A stretch of 64,000 bases of DNA. Origin: Rosa chinensis. Its lineage: Eukaryota; Streptophyta; Magnoliopsida; Rosales; Rosaceae. The stretch spans positions 67,412,397 to 67,476,396 of the forward strand of contig NC_037088.1 in the NCBI RefSeq assembly GCF_002994745.2, in the 5' to 3' direction. Both the position numbers and the translations under genes were made by a program. A model generated the notes under the pieces. That model searched no databases and was not told where the DNA came from. It saw only the letters and a program-made list of their open reading frames with translations. Positions within the stretch are counted from its first letter, which is position 1, and the number at the start of each line of letters is the position of its first letter. Positions 44,892 through 56,505 of this stretch are shown here, one piece after another.

Positions 44892-46486
44892 ATGGTCTCA
44901 GCCTACGCTCTCTTCACACACCCTTTCCCCACTTCTTCTTCTTCTTCCGTTGATTCTCTCTTTTCATACCCACCCCCTCCTCCTTCCAACGCAACCTTCC
45001 GTAGCCATGAATGGTTTCCTCTGCTAAAGCTCGCTAAAACCCCAAAACCTGAACCAAACCCCTTACTACCCCAACTGCGTCTTGGACCCAATGCACAGTT
45101 TCTTCTCCAATGCAGCTCCAATCCGGTCACCGCCGATATAGGTAAGCAAAGCAACTCCGTATCACTCAGTTCATGTGAGGAAAACTTACATGATATTTAC
45201 TTGTTGCAGGGACGGTCTTCTCGCTCTTACAAGCAGTTGGAATAGACGAGAAAGAAACAAAAGTGCTTTTGGAGAAGAATCCAGCTCTGGCTTTGACGTG
45301 TTTGGATTCATTACGAGCTCGGATTGAGTGCTTTAATTCAGTTGGACTTGATGGGCTTGTGCTTTCCAATTTGATCACCAAATGTCCGAATTTGTTAACT
45401 GCTGAGGAGATTGATCCCTTTTTGAGTTTTGTCCGTCATGATATGGAAGCCAAAATTGAGCCGGGACAGCTGAGGAGACTTTTTCGGGCAGCAGACGTTA
45501 GATTCTTGGTGGGATTTGGTTATAAGGTAGGATTGCTTGTTCGTCGCGGAGTTCCGGAGGAGAAGATTGTTGATGTTCTCAACAAGGTGAATCTATACAA
45601 GGCATTGTGTCTCAAGTCAGCTGAGGAAATTGATAGGACTATCACATTCTTGAACCGTTTTGGTGGGATTGACTTGATTGTGAGGCGTCCATCGCTACTG
45701 AACTATGACTTGGAGACTCAGCTGGCTCCGAGAGTTGAGTTTCTCACTGAGGTTAGTGGCGGAGATGAAAATGCCACAGGGGTTTTGTTGGGGAAGCTTC
45801 CTGCAATTTTGAGCTACACTGTGGATCACACGAAGGGCCATGTAGAGTTGTTGAGGTCATTTGCTGGTTTAAGTGATGAACAGATATTCAAATTCTTGCT
45901 AGTTTTCCCCAATGTGGTTAGTGCCAGCAGGGAGAGGAAAATGCGTCCGAGAATTAAGTTTCTCAAGGAATGTGGGTTGAGTTCGAATGATATCTACAAG
46001 TTCTTGATCAAAGCCCCATTGTTTCTAGGCTTGTCGTTTGAAGACAACATTGCATATAAGCTTGTGTTTTTGGTGAAGATTGGGTATAGATATAGAACAA
46101 GGGACATGGCAGCAGCAATGGGATCTGCCACCAGAACAAGCTCTGATAATTTGCAAAGGGTGATTGAGTTGTTCTTGATTTATGGTTTTTCGTGTGCCGA
46201 CATTGTTGTCATGAGCAGGAGGCACCCGCAGATACTGCAGTACAGTCATAGTGCGTTGGAGAAGAAGATGGAGTACTTGATAAATGATATGGGTCGTGAA
46301 ATCGAAGAGTTATTAGCCTTTCCTGCATTCCTTGGTTACAAGCTTGATGACAGAATTAAAGCCAGGTATGAAGTGAAGAGGAAGATTTTGGGGGAAGGAA
46401 TGTCACTGAATAAGCTCTTGACTGTTTCATCTGAGAGTTTTAAACCAAAAACTCCTGCTTATGTAATTGATCTGAACGTGGAATGA
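44892..46486 (+). CDS. Organellar mTERF-family protein (probably plastid)
   Basis: Nucleic-acid-binding helical-repeat protein acting in organelle transcription or RNA processing. Two exons, 44892-45141 and 45210-46486, give 508 aa. The first 45 residues are Ser/Pro-rich without acidic residues apart from one Asp (HPFPTSSSSSVDS...), a plausible chloroplast transit peptide. Repeated mTERF motifs of about 35 aa follow from residue 84 to the end. Examples are LLQAVGIDEKETKVLLEKNP, LSNLITKCPNLLT, LLGKLPAILSYTVD, IFKFLLVFPNVVSAS, IYKFLIKAPLFLGLS and DIVVMSRRHPQILQYS. The pattern is closest in style to the plastid mTERF8/pTAC15 type, but I cannot confirm orthology. Confidence 0.9.
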
Positions 46487-46890
46487 AAGTTCAGTTCATT
46501 CAGCTGCCTTGTTATGACTTATACCTTGTGATTCACAAAGCACCATTCAAGGGGTCTTTGATTCTTTTCCATATTGCTCTTTCAATTTCGCCTCAGCAAT
46601 TCTTTTTTTCATTGGTGTTATGTTAATTAGCATTAGGCTACCAAGAAGCAGAAAAAAGAAGTTAAACATGAATTATCAGCTAGTCCCAATGTGTAGGGCA
46701 ACAATAAAATGATGCTTGTAATCTGTATATCAGAAATTTTTGTTCATACATTACAAAACTATGCCTCTTAACACTTAAGATCAACTATTGTCTCATGAGG
46801 CCTGAGCTTTCAAATCACTGTTGCTGATAGAAATCCTACAGATCATTAGGAACATAACTATACACAAGCGCTGCACTTTGCTAGTCCTAC
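46487..46890. other. Convergent 3' UTRs of the mTERF and PSRP1 genes
   Basis: About 400 bp between stop codons of two convergent genes. It is AT-rich with no other feature. Confidence 0.5.
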
Positions 46891-48760
46891 TTATTCTGCC
46901 ATGGAAGCTTCTCTAGCTCGTTCTACCACCCCATTCTCCACTTTATCAGCTTTCCCACTTCCTTTGGGTATAATAACCCCATAGCCTCCTGTTTTTCTTC
47001 TGTATAGGATGTTAATCTCACCTGAGCAATAAGAAAGAAAGATTTCAACCACTAGATGACAGAAATAAATAAATAAAAACTGATATACAAGGCTATGAAG
47101 GATCAGGAATTTTTGTAGTTCATACCAGTTTCTTCATTTCTGAAAGCATAGAAGTCATGATCAAGGTTTTCCAGTTGATCTACTGCTTCAGCGACTGTCA
47201 AAGGTGGCATGTCGAAGTATTTTGTACGGACAACCTCATCCAATAAGTCTTCCTCCTCCTCCTCCTGGGGATCTTCTTCTTCCACTTCCACAGGTATTTG
47301 AGCCTCCCTGACTTTCAATCTGTTAAAGCCTTTCATGTGACGGCCATGATCTGATACCTTCTCCTTGATTTTCCTCAACTTCCTCTGGATGATAGAAGCT
47401 GCCAGATCTATGCTAGCAATAAGCGTCTCCCCTTCTTCCTCGGCCCTGAACACTCCATGCTTCTTTGTGAACAAAGTGACCTACATGAACAAAGATAAAC
47501 AATTGCCTATGAGAATGCACATTTAGTAAAATGCAGTTATTCTAAAACATTGAGTAAAATCCCATACGGCAATACCTCACATCTCCTGATCTTTGGGCCT
47601 TTTCCAAGGTCTCCACCTCGAACAGACAACCGAATATCAGCTTCCCTCACCAGGTGACTGTGCTTTGAGATTGCCTTTCCAACTTTGTCTTCCACATGCT
47701 TCTTGATTGGTTCTGTCAACTAAGTTCACAGATTCAAATTTCTCAATCAAATTCCACTCATTTGCATAGTTCAATACTTACACTACAGAACAGTTCAAAC
47801 AGAACAGCAACCTAAGATCTAATCAAAAGCTTCACAAGTCATTGCATATTTCCAACTTCTACCTAAATAAATGGTTCAGAGTGGGACCTGTACATATAAC
47901 ATCGGGGTTAGGGGTTGTTTGGTATTCTATTTGAAAGCAATTTTCTGATTTTGAAAATGTTGAATGTAGCTAAATTGCTTAGAACTCTTTCATCTCAAAA
48001 ACAGATAATGGCTTTCAAATGAAATACCAGACAAGTGAGACAATCCTTTAGATTTCTAAATTCTGTCGCATAAAGTACTTTTCAAGACATGATCATAATT
48101 TTGCTGTAAGTTGTTTGCTTTAGTCTCAACACACGCAATAATGCACAAAACAAATCAATCAAAACCTCTGAAAATTGCTTTAAAACCCAAACTTCAATAC
48201 ATAAACAGCTATATTTTCTGCAAATGTAAGCTGAAACTACCAACTTGCTTCAACATGATATAAAATCCTTCTTAGATAGAATACCAAACAACTATTTCAG
48301 TGGCATAATGTACTTTCCCAAATCATAGATTTTGCTCTGAGTTCTAAGTTTGAGTCCAAACAGACACAACACTACATCAAACAAAACACTCAAAACCCAA
48401 CAAGATGCTTTAAACCCCAAACTCTAAAACAAACCAAAGCTATTATCTTTCTACAATTTCCTGCATTTCATGACAAACCAATAGAAAGCTAAGCTTAAAA
48501 TCAAGTACCTCCAAATGCTTTCCCTGTATGATCAACTTGACCGAAGAAAGTGGACCATCCCATGACATCTTTACACCATAATCCTTGTTTCTGGGTCTGA
48601 TCGCAATCGAAATGGGTCTCAAATTCTTACATGTGTTCAAGAAATTAGAGGAGTCAGATGAGAGCTTGGAGAGTTGGGGCTTTGCCAAAAAGGTTGATGG
48701 TAGAGTAGCCATTGATTGAAACAAAGAAGAAGATGAAGAAGAAGTAAAAAGAGTAGCCAT
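46891..48760 (-). CDS. PSRP1: Plastid ribosome hibernation factor PSRP1 (long HPF)
   Basis: Chloroplast ribosome-binding protein of the long hibernation-promoting-factor family. It binds the small-subunit decoding region and stalls or protects 70S ribosomes in the dark or under stress. Four minus-strand exons, 48760-48509, 47719-47576, 47480-47126 and 47021-46891, give 293 aa. Residues 1-60 are a Ser-rich transit peptide ([16 protein letters not shown]). The S30AE domain is at about 72-175 ([64 protein letters not shown]). An acidic linker ([16 protein letters not shown]) leads to the C-terminal dimerisation domain ([49 protein letters not shown]). The length matches the family. Confidence 0.96.
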
Positions 48761-50044
48761 TTGGGTTTGGAATTTGAAAGAAACTCAGGGATTTCAGCAG
48801 AGAAAGATGGGTTCTTGTTCTTCTTGAGTAAAGTGACAAGCTTGGATATAGTGATGGACCATCACTACGCGGCAATTTCAGAGATTATCCACTGCAGAAG
48901 AAGAAATGTGAACCGTTAATATTGTAGACCAAATAGGATGGACGGTGGAGATGACTGGTTGGATTCTCGATTCAATGCTGTGGGGCAACGTGGAATGGGC
49001 CTTTCGTTGGACATTTTGGAGCCACTAACACGTGTTTATTCCTAGTCCAATTTGGACAATACCCTAAATTGGTAGACAAAATATGCTTCCATTTTGGATA
49101 GGATTGGAGTGTAGATATTTTCAGTCTAATATAGGAGTAGATAAGGTTTCTCTCTAGTGTGAGAATGATGTGTGAAATTCCAACATTTTCTCAAAGGAAA
49201 ATCTAGAGCTCAAGGTGTGGTTGAGTTGGCAAACTCAGCTGTAGTTTGGGGGAGATTTCAAGTTTGGTATCTTCAGCTCTGGGATTTGATTCCAGCTGAA
49301 ACCATATGTGGCTAGAGAAGTCCATGCTCGTAGTGGATTAGTTTCCATGATTGTCAGCTTAAAGAGCTAAATTTTAAGCATGGGATTCGAATTCTGTCTT
49401 GGATAAAAGCATGCATGAAGAGGGGCCAAGCCAAAGCCCTAGAGTGGAAGTCCACTAGAAGTCTAGAACACCATTTTCTATCCAAAAAGAAAATAAATAT
49501 TAAGATGAATAAAAACTACACATGCCTATAGTGAGGAACTGAGGATGCTAAAAAGAAAAGAAAAAGGATGAAGAAAAATTGGAGAGGATGCTTTGGTTCC
49601 TTAACTATTGGGTTTGTTTCTGTTGGGCCTCTCAATATGTTGTTGGACCTCCATATTCTTTGGGTGTTCTATAGTTTTAGTTTTCTTCCCCACGTCTTGT
49701 TGGGTCTTGTAATCTATATTTGGTTGGGGCTAGTACGTGAGCAAACCAAATAGTATTAGGTTCAAGTCCCTAACTTTTCATAACCAAGATTGAAGATTGC
49801 ATAATTAAACTTTAAAAGTACTAGGTTCATGTCCCTAACTTCTCACATAATTGTGTATTAACTACCTACAAGTGAAGGGTAAGTGTTATTGAAATGTAGA
49901 GTGTCGCGGTATTATCATTTTCTTTTATGCAATTTGGTAGGTTTCTGTAAACTATATTCGATTGTGCTCCTACGTGAGGGTTACGTTACTTCACTTGATA
50001 CATTTTATGTCTACTCCTCATAATTATTTACCAAATTGTTTTTT
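48761..50044. other. PSRP1 promoter and intergenic DNA
   Basis: The left edge is the promoter of PSRP1. The remainder up to the copia LTR has no supportable gene. The phrase taggttca(a/t)gtccctaact occurs twice (about 49756 and 49820). Confidence 0.45.
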
Positions 50045-50248
50045 TGTTATAAATGATAATGACTATTCATACAATAGGTATTGCTTAATGTATGCGATTG
50101 ACAGACTCAAAATGCATGCGATTGACATACTTGTAATGTGCGATTGATTAGTATAGCTATTATGTATTGCCTTTTGTATACATGATGTAACCCTATATAA
50201 ACCTCATGGTGAGATGAACACAGTACAATTATCCAATTATCTACAACA
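50045..50248 (+). repeat. 5' LTR of the older copia
   Basis: 204 bp, TGTTATAAATGA...CTACAACA. A 24-bp internal duplication around atgcatgcgattgaca is absent from the 3' LTR. It contains a TATA-like cctatataaacc. Confidence 0.9.
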
Positions 50249-50262
50249 CGTTATCAGCACGA
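50249..50262 (+). promoter_or_regulatory. Primer binding site matching the tRNA-Ile anticodon arm
   Basis: CGTTATCAGCACGA abuts the 5' LTR. It is not the usual tRNA 3'-end complement. Its reverse complement TCGTGCTGATAACG corresponds to nucleotides 27-40 of plant tRNA-Ile(AAU), i.e. stem TCGTG, loop CTxATAA, CG. The only difference is at anticodon position 34, where the tRNA carries inosine. This implies priming by a cleaved half-tRNA, as known for Drosophila copia with initiator tRNA-Met. The tRNA-Ile sequence is from memory. Confidence 0.65.
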
Positions 50263-50993
50263 TACTCTAACTCAAGCCCTAGCCAGAAAAAAAAAAACCC
50301 TAACACCTGAAATTTCTTTCACCAAAAACTATCGCAAGCTCCTAGCCCTTGCTAGAAATACCGTGCGCTGCTTCTGCAGCCCTTGAGCACCCTTGTGCCT
50401 CCTACTTCCCCTGCAACATCGTCGCACGCCTGCTGCCCCTGCAGCACAGCAGCACGCTCGTTCCTGTGCAGATCATCATGTTTACACGCCCAGAAACGTC
50501 TTGATCGGGACCTGAGATCAAAATCCTTCCTTGATCAAAGTAGTTCGCCTTTTCCTCTTCTATCTGACCTCCAAATTTCAGCCCTATTGGAGTAGTTTTG
50601 AGATCTGTACACCATTCGAAGTGGGAGCTGTTCAGAAGCGAATCTGCTCCGAATTTCAACAAGTAAGTTTTAAAAATAAAAGTTCCTGCTTTCTTGTCTT
50701 TTAAATTCCTTTATTTTCTGCAGGATTTTCAATATACAAACATGGGTTCGATTATTTAATAAAGCGAAATTATGGGGATTCTCGCTTAACAAACTAAGAG
50801 TGTTCATAATGCTTGGATTAAGAGCGTCCGTAAGCATCAAATTGTGACAATATTAAAACATTATTGTTTGGTCTAATCCAAAAGACATTCTTGGAAATTG
50901 TTTTCTTGGTAGCATAGCTCGGAAATCTTATTATTATAGTTTTTGTGGAAGTTTAGTTCCAAAACTAATATATCTTCTCTTCTTATTTTCAGG

Positions 50994-51394
50994 ATGTCGA
51001 ATGAACATAGACTTAACTTTCCCATACTTGACTCAACAGGCTCGGATTACCACAGTTGTGTAACCGATATTGAGAACCACCTCACTTCAAAGGGAATATT
51101 ACCCATAATCCAGGCACCTAACCAGGATCGTGTGTTCGTGCGAGTACTTACAAAGCATGCTCAAGCAGTTATCTTGATGCGACGCCATATGGACAAGGCA
51201 CTCAGATTGGAGTATATGTCGATCAAAGATGCAAGAGAGCTATGGTAGCTCTAGAAGAGCGCTTTGGCAATGTCCAAGATTCCCTCCTCCCTGACTTGAA
51301 GGTTCAATAGAACAATCTGTGCTTTGCTGATTTCAAGTCTGTTACTGAATATAATTCAGAAGCTCTTCGTCTACAGTCCATGTTGAGGTTTTGT
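50994..51394 (+). pseudogene. Copia gag, N-terminal part (broken)
   Basis: The frame opens with MSNEHRLNFPILDSTGSDYH and runs to a TAG at 51246-51248. Gag-like sequence continues in register past a further stop (LEERFGNVQDS, FADFKSVTEYNSEAL). It is cut by the CACTA element and resumes at 52917. The motif pattern is that of a copia gag (UBN2-type). Confidence 0.85.
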
Positions 51395-52916
51395 CACTAC
51401 TAGAAAAACCCCCCATCACACACGGATGAGAATCCGTGTGAAATCGTAGTATTCCATACGGAAATCCGTGTGAAAGTGCCAATACACACGGTACAACGAC
51501 GGATTAATAATCCGTACGTATTGCTGGCGTTGCTAATGCTGCTTTCACACAGATTTTTGTTATCCGTGTGAATGTATTTGGTGGACCCCACTTAAATCAC
51601 AGCTCCAGCAATTACTCCTGATAAAAATAAAAATTCTGTGTGTATGAAATATATTTATTAAACTTTTATTAAATTATTTACATATTTATTTTTTGGTCCC
51701 TCAATTTTTTGTCATTTTCATCCCCAATCCATCCACCGGGCTGGAAGAGTTCCATTACAACTTGTGCTGCTGCATGCCATATCTCCAGAAACACTACCCA
51801 ATCCATTCATCTAAGCTGTGACCAATTCAATGCCATTTACAGAAATTTTCGCAGATTTGATCAGAAACCATAAATTTAAAATTTCTTCAAGGATTGCCTT
51901 GACTGCCAGTTCGAATTGTTGGATCCAAAGAGTTCTGGCTTGAGGTGGAAGACCCATGATGATTCGGATCCAAATCGAAGGATATTGGAAGAGAAATAGG
52001 TCGACAGATCCTATAAAAACCAGCAAAATTAGGCAGACTTGGGACAAATTGTAAACAGAGGAAATTGAATACCCATGCCTTACCTTAACCTCGATTGAGG
52101 GAAGAAGCTTCTGGGTATCCTTAATTGGCTCGATCTGAGTCGATTGGTGATGGCGGTGAGTGGAAGGAGTCGCCGGAATAGGAAGGAGCAAGGGGCGAGA
52201 ACTGTGGTGGCTGCGCACTCAGGTTAGACTCGGTACAACCCGTCGATTCTTCTTGGGTTTGGGTCGTCGGCTTTCTGCTGTGGTTCGAGGAGAGAAAAAA
52301 TGAGTGGCTGCTAGGGTTGATAACTTGATATCTCTAAATACCAATTGTAAAAGATAAGAAGGAAGTATAAAGATAAAAATCATAAAATAACCAACCTAGA
52401 GTCTATCCATGGCAAACTTCATCGTAACTCATTAATTGAAGTTATTCGAGGGAGATAAATGTTCAATTTCGAGATAATAACGAATATTGAAATTTAGAAA
52501 AGAAAAAAAAAATTCACACGCATATCCGTGTGAAACTAAATATATTTATTAAATTTAATGTACTTAATTAAATTTTATTTTATTTTGAAATACAATTCAC
52601 ACGGATTTTTGTGTGTTAATTTTATTCACACAGATATCCGTGTGAATTTCTGACAGATATGTGAAAAAAAAAATAATTCACACAAACACATGTGTATCAT
52701 CTTATTTCATACGAAAATCCATGTGAGTTTCATACGGATATCCGTGTGAATTTTTGCGGCCCCCACTTTTAGAATATGTTTCACACGGTATACTGTGTGA
52801 ATATAGTTTTCACATAGATATTTGTGTGTATTGTAGTGTTTTTCACACAGATATCTATCCGTGTGAATATTTGTGTGAATCTCATCTGTGTGCATTAGAG
52901 GGTTTTTCTAGTAGTG
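51395..52916. mobile_element. Non-autonomous CACTA (En/Spm) DNA transposon nested in copia gag
   Basis: 1,522 bp bounded by perfect 17-bp terminal inverted repeats CACTACTAGAAAAACCC ... GGGTTTTTCTAGTAGTG, with the 3-bp target duplication TGT (51392-51394 and 52917-52919). Subterminal regions hold many copies of a short palindromic motif, ttcacacgga and tccgtgtgaa, in both orientations, as expected for TNPA-type transposase binding. No transposase is encoded, so it needs an autonomous partner. A minus-strand frame (51811-52218) may be captured or simply open. Confidence 0.95.
51418..52885. repeat. CACTA subterminal motif clusters
   Basis: tccgtgtgaa or close variants occur near 51432, 51468, 51564, 52528, 52640, 52741 and 52858. 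The inverse tcacacgga/tcacacggt occurs near 52593 and 52781. They concentrate within about 170 bp of the left end and 400 bp of the right end. Confidence 0.85.
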
Positions 52917-53612
52917 TGTGGACAACCTATCACAAAGCAAGAGCTAATTGAGAAAACTCTCTCCACCTTCCCCGTTTCAGCCATTGTGGTATCAAAGCAA
53001 TACCGCATTGAAGTCAATGCTGGACGGATCACGAGGTTTCATCAGCTTATCAATCTCATATCTGTAGCTGAGAAACATGATAACATACTCGTGAGAAATT
53101 ATAATTCAAGGCCCATTGGAACTAAAAACGTTCATGAGACGAATTATAATGCACCCAATAGATGGCTCAAGGAGCAGAACCCTAAGAATAAGGGATATGA
53201 GAGACGTATGGGTTCATATAACCACCCTAACAAGGAAGGAAACCGCAAGTTTGGTACGGATACACGTGGTGGCAATGCCACATGTGGGAGAGGTGATCGT
53301 GGTGGAGGCGCCATAGGTCGTGGTGGTAGCACCAACCCTACTAGGGAACGCCCACAAAATGCACAACGTGCACCTCAGTTAAAGGGAGGCAACCACAATG
53401 ACATGTGTCATCGATGAGGATCAAGTGAGCATTGGTTCAAGCAATGCAAGGCAAGCGAGCAACTAGCTTCAAGATACAGGGCATACAGGGACCTGAGAGA
53501 GCAAGAAGTGTACCTTGCAGAAGAAGAAGAAAATGGTGGAGACATCCATCTCACCATAGAGGATTTCAAAGCTGATGATGAAGTGCACAAGGATGCTGCA
53601 GACTTTGATTAG
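52917..53612 (+). pseudogene. Copia gag, C-terminal part with mutated zinc knuckle
   Basis: Gag resumes after the CACTA element (GQPITKQELIEKTLSTFP, SKQYRIEVNAGRI), then a Gly/Arg/Asn-rich nucleic-acid-binding region. In the CCHC zinc knuckle the second Cys codon has become TGA (53415-53417): C-H-R-stop-G-S-S-E-H-W-F-K-Q-C. The frame continues to a stop at 53612 (EDFKADDEVHKDAADFD). Confidence 0.85.
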
Positions 53613-53976
53613 ATTAGTCCTTGTATTTTCCAAGAATTTTTGTAATGGCAATATGCCTTAGTTAATAAATGACAATTGTATTAAACTCTTTCTTATGTGG
53701 TGCACCCAATGAAATATGATGTCTAGGAAAGTCATTGAAATTAATGGTACTTAAGAGAGCCTTGCTCCACCAACATCTCTCTCTACTTTTCTGGTCATAT
53801 TTGATTGGAGTTACCAAACGGATAGAGTGACTATAATGTGTCTTAGTTTGATTTTATTTTGGATTAGACTTTTTGGGACCTTTGATGTAATCATTAGCTA
53901 TCTTTATTAATAAAGAATCGTATTATTATTCGATGTCATGGACATGTTTTAATTCCTAACTTTATTATTTTTCAGT
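53613..53976 (+). other. Non-coding spacer between gag and protease of the older copia
   Basis: About 360 bp, T-rich, ending in ttattatttttcag just before atgtttcctgg of the protease frame. It looks intron-like at its 3' end. It may reflect separate expression of gag and pol, or decay. Confidence 0.5.
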
Positions 53977-54596
53977 ATGTTTCCTGGAGAGTTGGAATGC
54001 CTTATTGATAGTGGCACCATACATACTATATTGCGACATAGGCAACTATTTATATGGATGACGCCTAGTCGATCTTCTGTGACTACAATAGCTGGACCAT
54101 CACAATTGATTCATGGTCGAGGACCAGCTCAATTTATGTTGTCAAATGACACAAGCATTAATGTCACCGAAGCTCTATATGCTCCTAGGGCTAGAAGGAC
54201 AATAATGTTCAACAGGAACGACAGGAATTGTCGTGGTCTGTCCCCACTTTGTCTCATCTTGATCCCTAAACCGCACAGTCCGAAATTGAAGTGCGGAGAA
54301 TTCTCGATCTTCAGAAAGTAGCAGACTCTATGCCTAATGCGTTTTCTGATATCGCTAAAGTGACAAGATCACATATACCTGCTGCAAACGTGCTTGTAAG
54401 AATTGATGTCCCTAAAAATCATGGACATGGCGCCACCCCTAGGGGTATTGGGCATGGCGTCTCCACCACTAATAGTGATGGCAATGTGGCTCAGTCCGGG
54501 CTCCCAGCAAGGAAACATGGGAGGCTCAAAGGTTCGATGGATTCTCGCCCGAGAAAAAAAGCGAGTTTAGTACAGAAAGATCCATCAATCATCTAA
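53977..54596 (+). pseudogene. Copia protease and hinge remnant; integrase deleted
   Basis: The protease active-site region (ECLIDSGTIHTILRHRQLF) is followed by VTEALYAPRARRTI. The sequence then breaks, and by about 54291 is already in the variable hinge upstream of RT (VRRILDLQKVADSMPNAFSD, KVTRSHIPAANVLVRIDVP). The pre-integrase zinc motif and DDE core are absent, implying an internal deletion of more than 1 kb, plus a frame change near 54240-54300. Confidence 0.8.
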
Positions 54597-55537
54597 ATAA
54601 CCCGTCTCATGAAGATATTCCGAATTATGGTTATGTCCAAGAGACATCATTGGGGGACACTCCAATGTTAGAATCAATTCCAGGGAATAGGAAGATCTCC
54701 ATGAATTACACTAGTGTACATGAGACGTTGAATCGAGATTCTATTATTCTTGATGATGTGTTTGCATATTCTATTGCTCAAGAAATTATAGAACACGATG
54801 ATATCGAACCTCACTCCGTTGAGGAATGTCAACGAAGAGCAGACTGGCCTAAATGGAGAGATGTGATCCAGGTTGAATTGGATTCACTAACAAAGAGACA
54901 GGTATTTGGGCCTATAACGCTAACACCCCCAAGTATAAAGTCTGTTGGCCATAAATGGGTCTTTGTTAGAAAGCGTAATGAGAAAAATGAGGTTATTAGA
55001 TACAAAGTCCGCCTTGAGGCGCAAGGTTTCTCACAACACCCTGAAATCAACTACGAGGATACATATTCTCCCTTAATGGACGTTATAACGTTCCGCTACC
55101 TTGTCAGTTTGGTAGTTTCCGAAAAACTTGACATGCAGTTTATGGATGTGGTAACAACATATCTCTATGGGGATCTAGATTCAGAGATATATATAAAGGT
55201 TCTAGATGAACTTCACTTACCCGAGTCAAGTGGCTCTAAACCAAGGAGCTCGTTTTCAATAAGATTTAGACGCTCACTATATGGATTGAAACAATCTGGA
55301 TGGATGTGGTATAACCGTCTAAGTGACTACTTGATTGGGAAAGGATATGTCAACAATGAAATATGCCCATGCGTGTTTATAAAGAGGACAAGTTCTGGAT
55401 TTGCAATTGCAGCAGTTTATGTCGATGACATGAACCTAATTGGAACTCTATATGAGTTAAAGGAAACTGCTAAGTATTTGAAATCCGAATTTGAGATGAA
55501 AGATCTTGGGGGAAAACACAGTTTTGCCTCGGATTAG
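54597..55537 (+). pseudogene. Copia reverse transcriptase, N-terminal part
   Basis: RT_2-type sequence: KWVFVRKRNEKNEVIRYKVR, INYEDTYSPLMDVITFRYL, RSLYGLKQSGWMWYNRL and AAVYVDDMNLIGT (active-site DD kept). A one-base insertion in the G run near 55508-55512 shifts the frame after KSEFEMKDLGG, and the native continuation (TQFCLGLELEH) is read in the next frame. Confidence 0.88.
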
Positions 55538-56505
55538 AACTCGAGCACTGTAGTGATGAGATTATGATCCATCAGTCAGCATATACTCAAAAATTATTAA
55601 GGCGCTTTAATAAAGATAAAGCAAAGCCTGTGAGTACTCCAATTATCGGTCGTAGTCTTGAGCCTGAAAAATATTCGTTTCGTCCAAGGGATGAGGACGA
55701 AGACTTATTAGAGACTGAAGTGCCCTATCTAAGTGCAATAGGTGCATTATTGTGCTTAGCTCAATGCACAAGACCGGACATCTCATTCGCAGTGAACTTG
55801 TTAGCTAGACACAATTTTGCGCCAACACGCCGTCATTGGATTGGCATAAAGACAATCTTTCGATACTTGAGATGTACGATTGATATGAGCTTGTTTTATC
55901 CCTATAGAGATAAAAGAAATAACAAAAGTGTGGGATCGGACTCCACAAGGCAAAACGCCACATTCCGTTCTCCTCTTCCCTTCGATCAAAATGACAACGA
56001 TGTCTTGATGGGTTTTGCTGATGCAGGGTATCTCTCTAACCCTCACAAATGTCGCTCCCAAAAGGGTTATGTCTTTACCATGGGAAGCACTGCGATATCT
56101 TGGAAGTCTACAAAGCAGACCCTTGTTGCTACTTCCTCAAATCATGCAGAGATTATTGCTCTACATGAAGCCGTGCGAGAATGCATATGGCTAAGGTCTG
56201 TAGTTAGACACATTCGAGGAACTTGTGGTTTGAAGTCTACCACAGATGAACCTACATGCATTTATGAAGATAATGCAGCTTGTATTGAGCAAATGAAGTT
56301 AGGTTTCATCAAGGGCGACAACACCAAGCATATATCACCTAAGTTCTTTTACAATCAGCAACAACAAACACTTCTAAATATTGAAGTGAATCAAATCCGT
56401 TCAGAGGATAATGTAGCGGACTTGTTTACCAAGTCGTTACCTAAATCCACCTTCGAGAAACATGTGAAGAGCATCAGATTAAGAAAGTTATCCGAACTCT
56501 CATAA
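55538..56505 (+). pseudogene. Copia RT C-terminus and RNase H
   Basis: Continues from the frameshift: HQSAYTQKLLRRF, VPYLSAIGALLCLAQCTRPD and RNase H (GFADAGYLSNPHKCRSQKGY, SSNHAEIIALHEAVRECIWL, EDNAACIEQMK, DNTKHISPKFF), ending KLSELS. It is open to 56505 but lacks its upstream frame, so it is not functional as a polyprotein. Confidence 0.88.

Noticed and set aside
51414..52885. Repeated tccgtgtgaa motifs as a CRISPR-like or satellite array
   Set aside because: Spacing is irregular, both orientations occur, and they sit inside CACTA termini; they are subterminal transposase-binding repeats.
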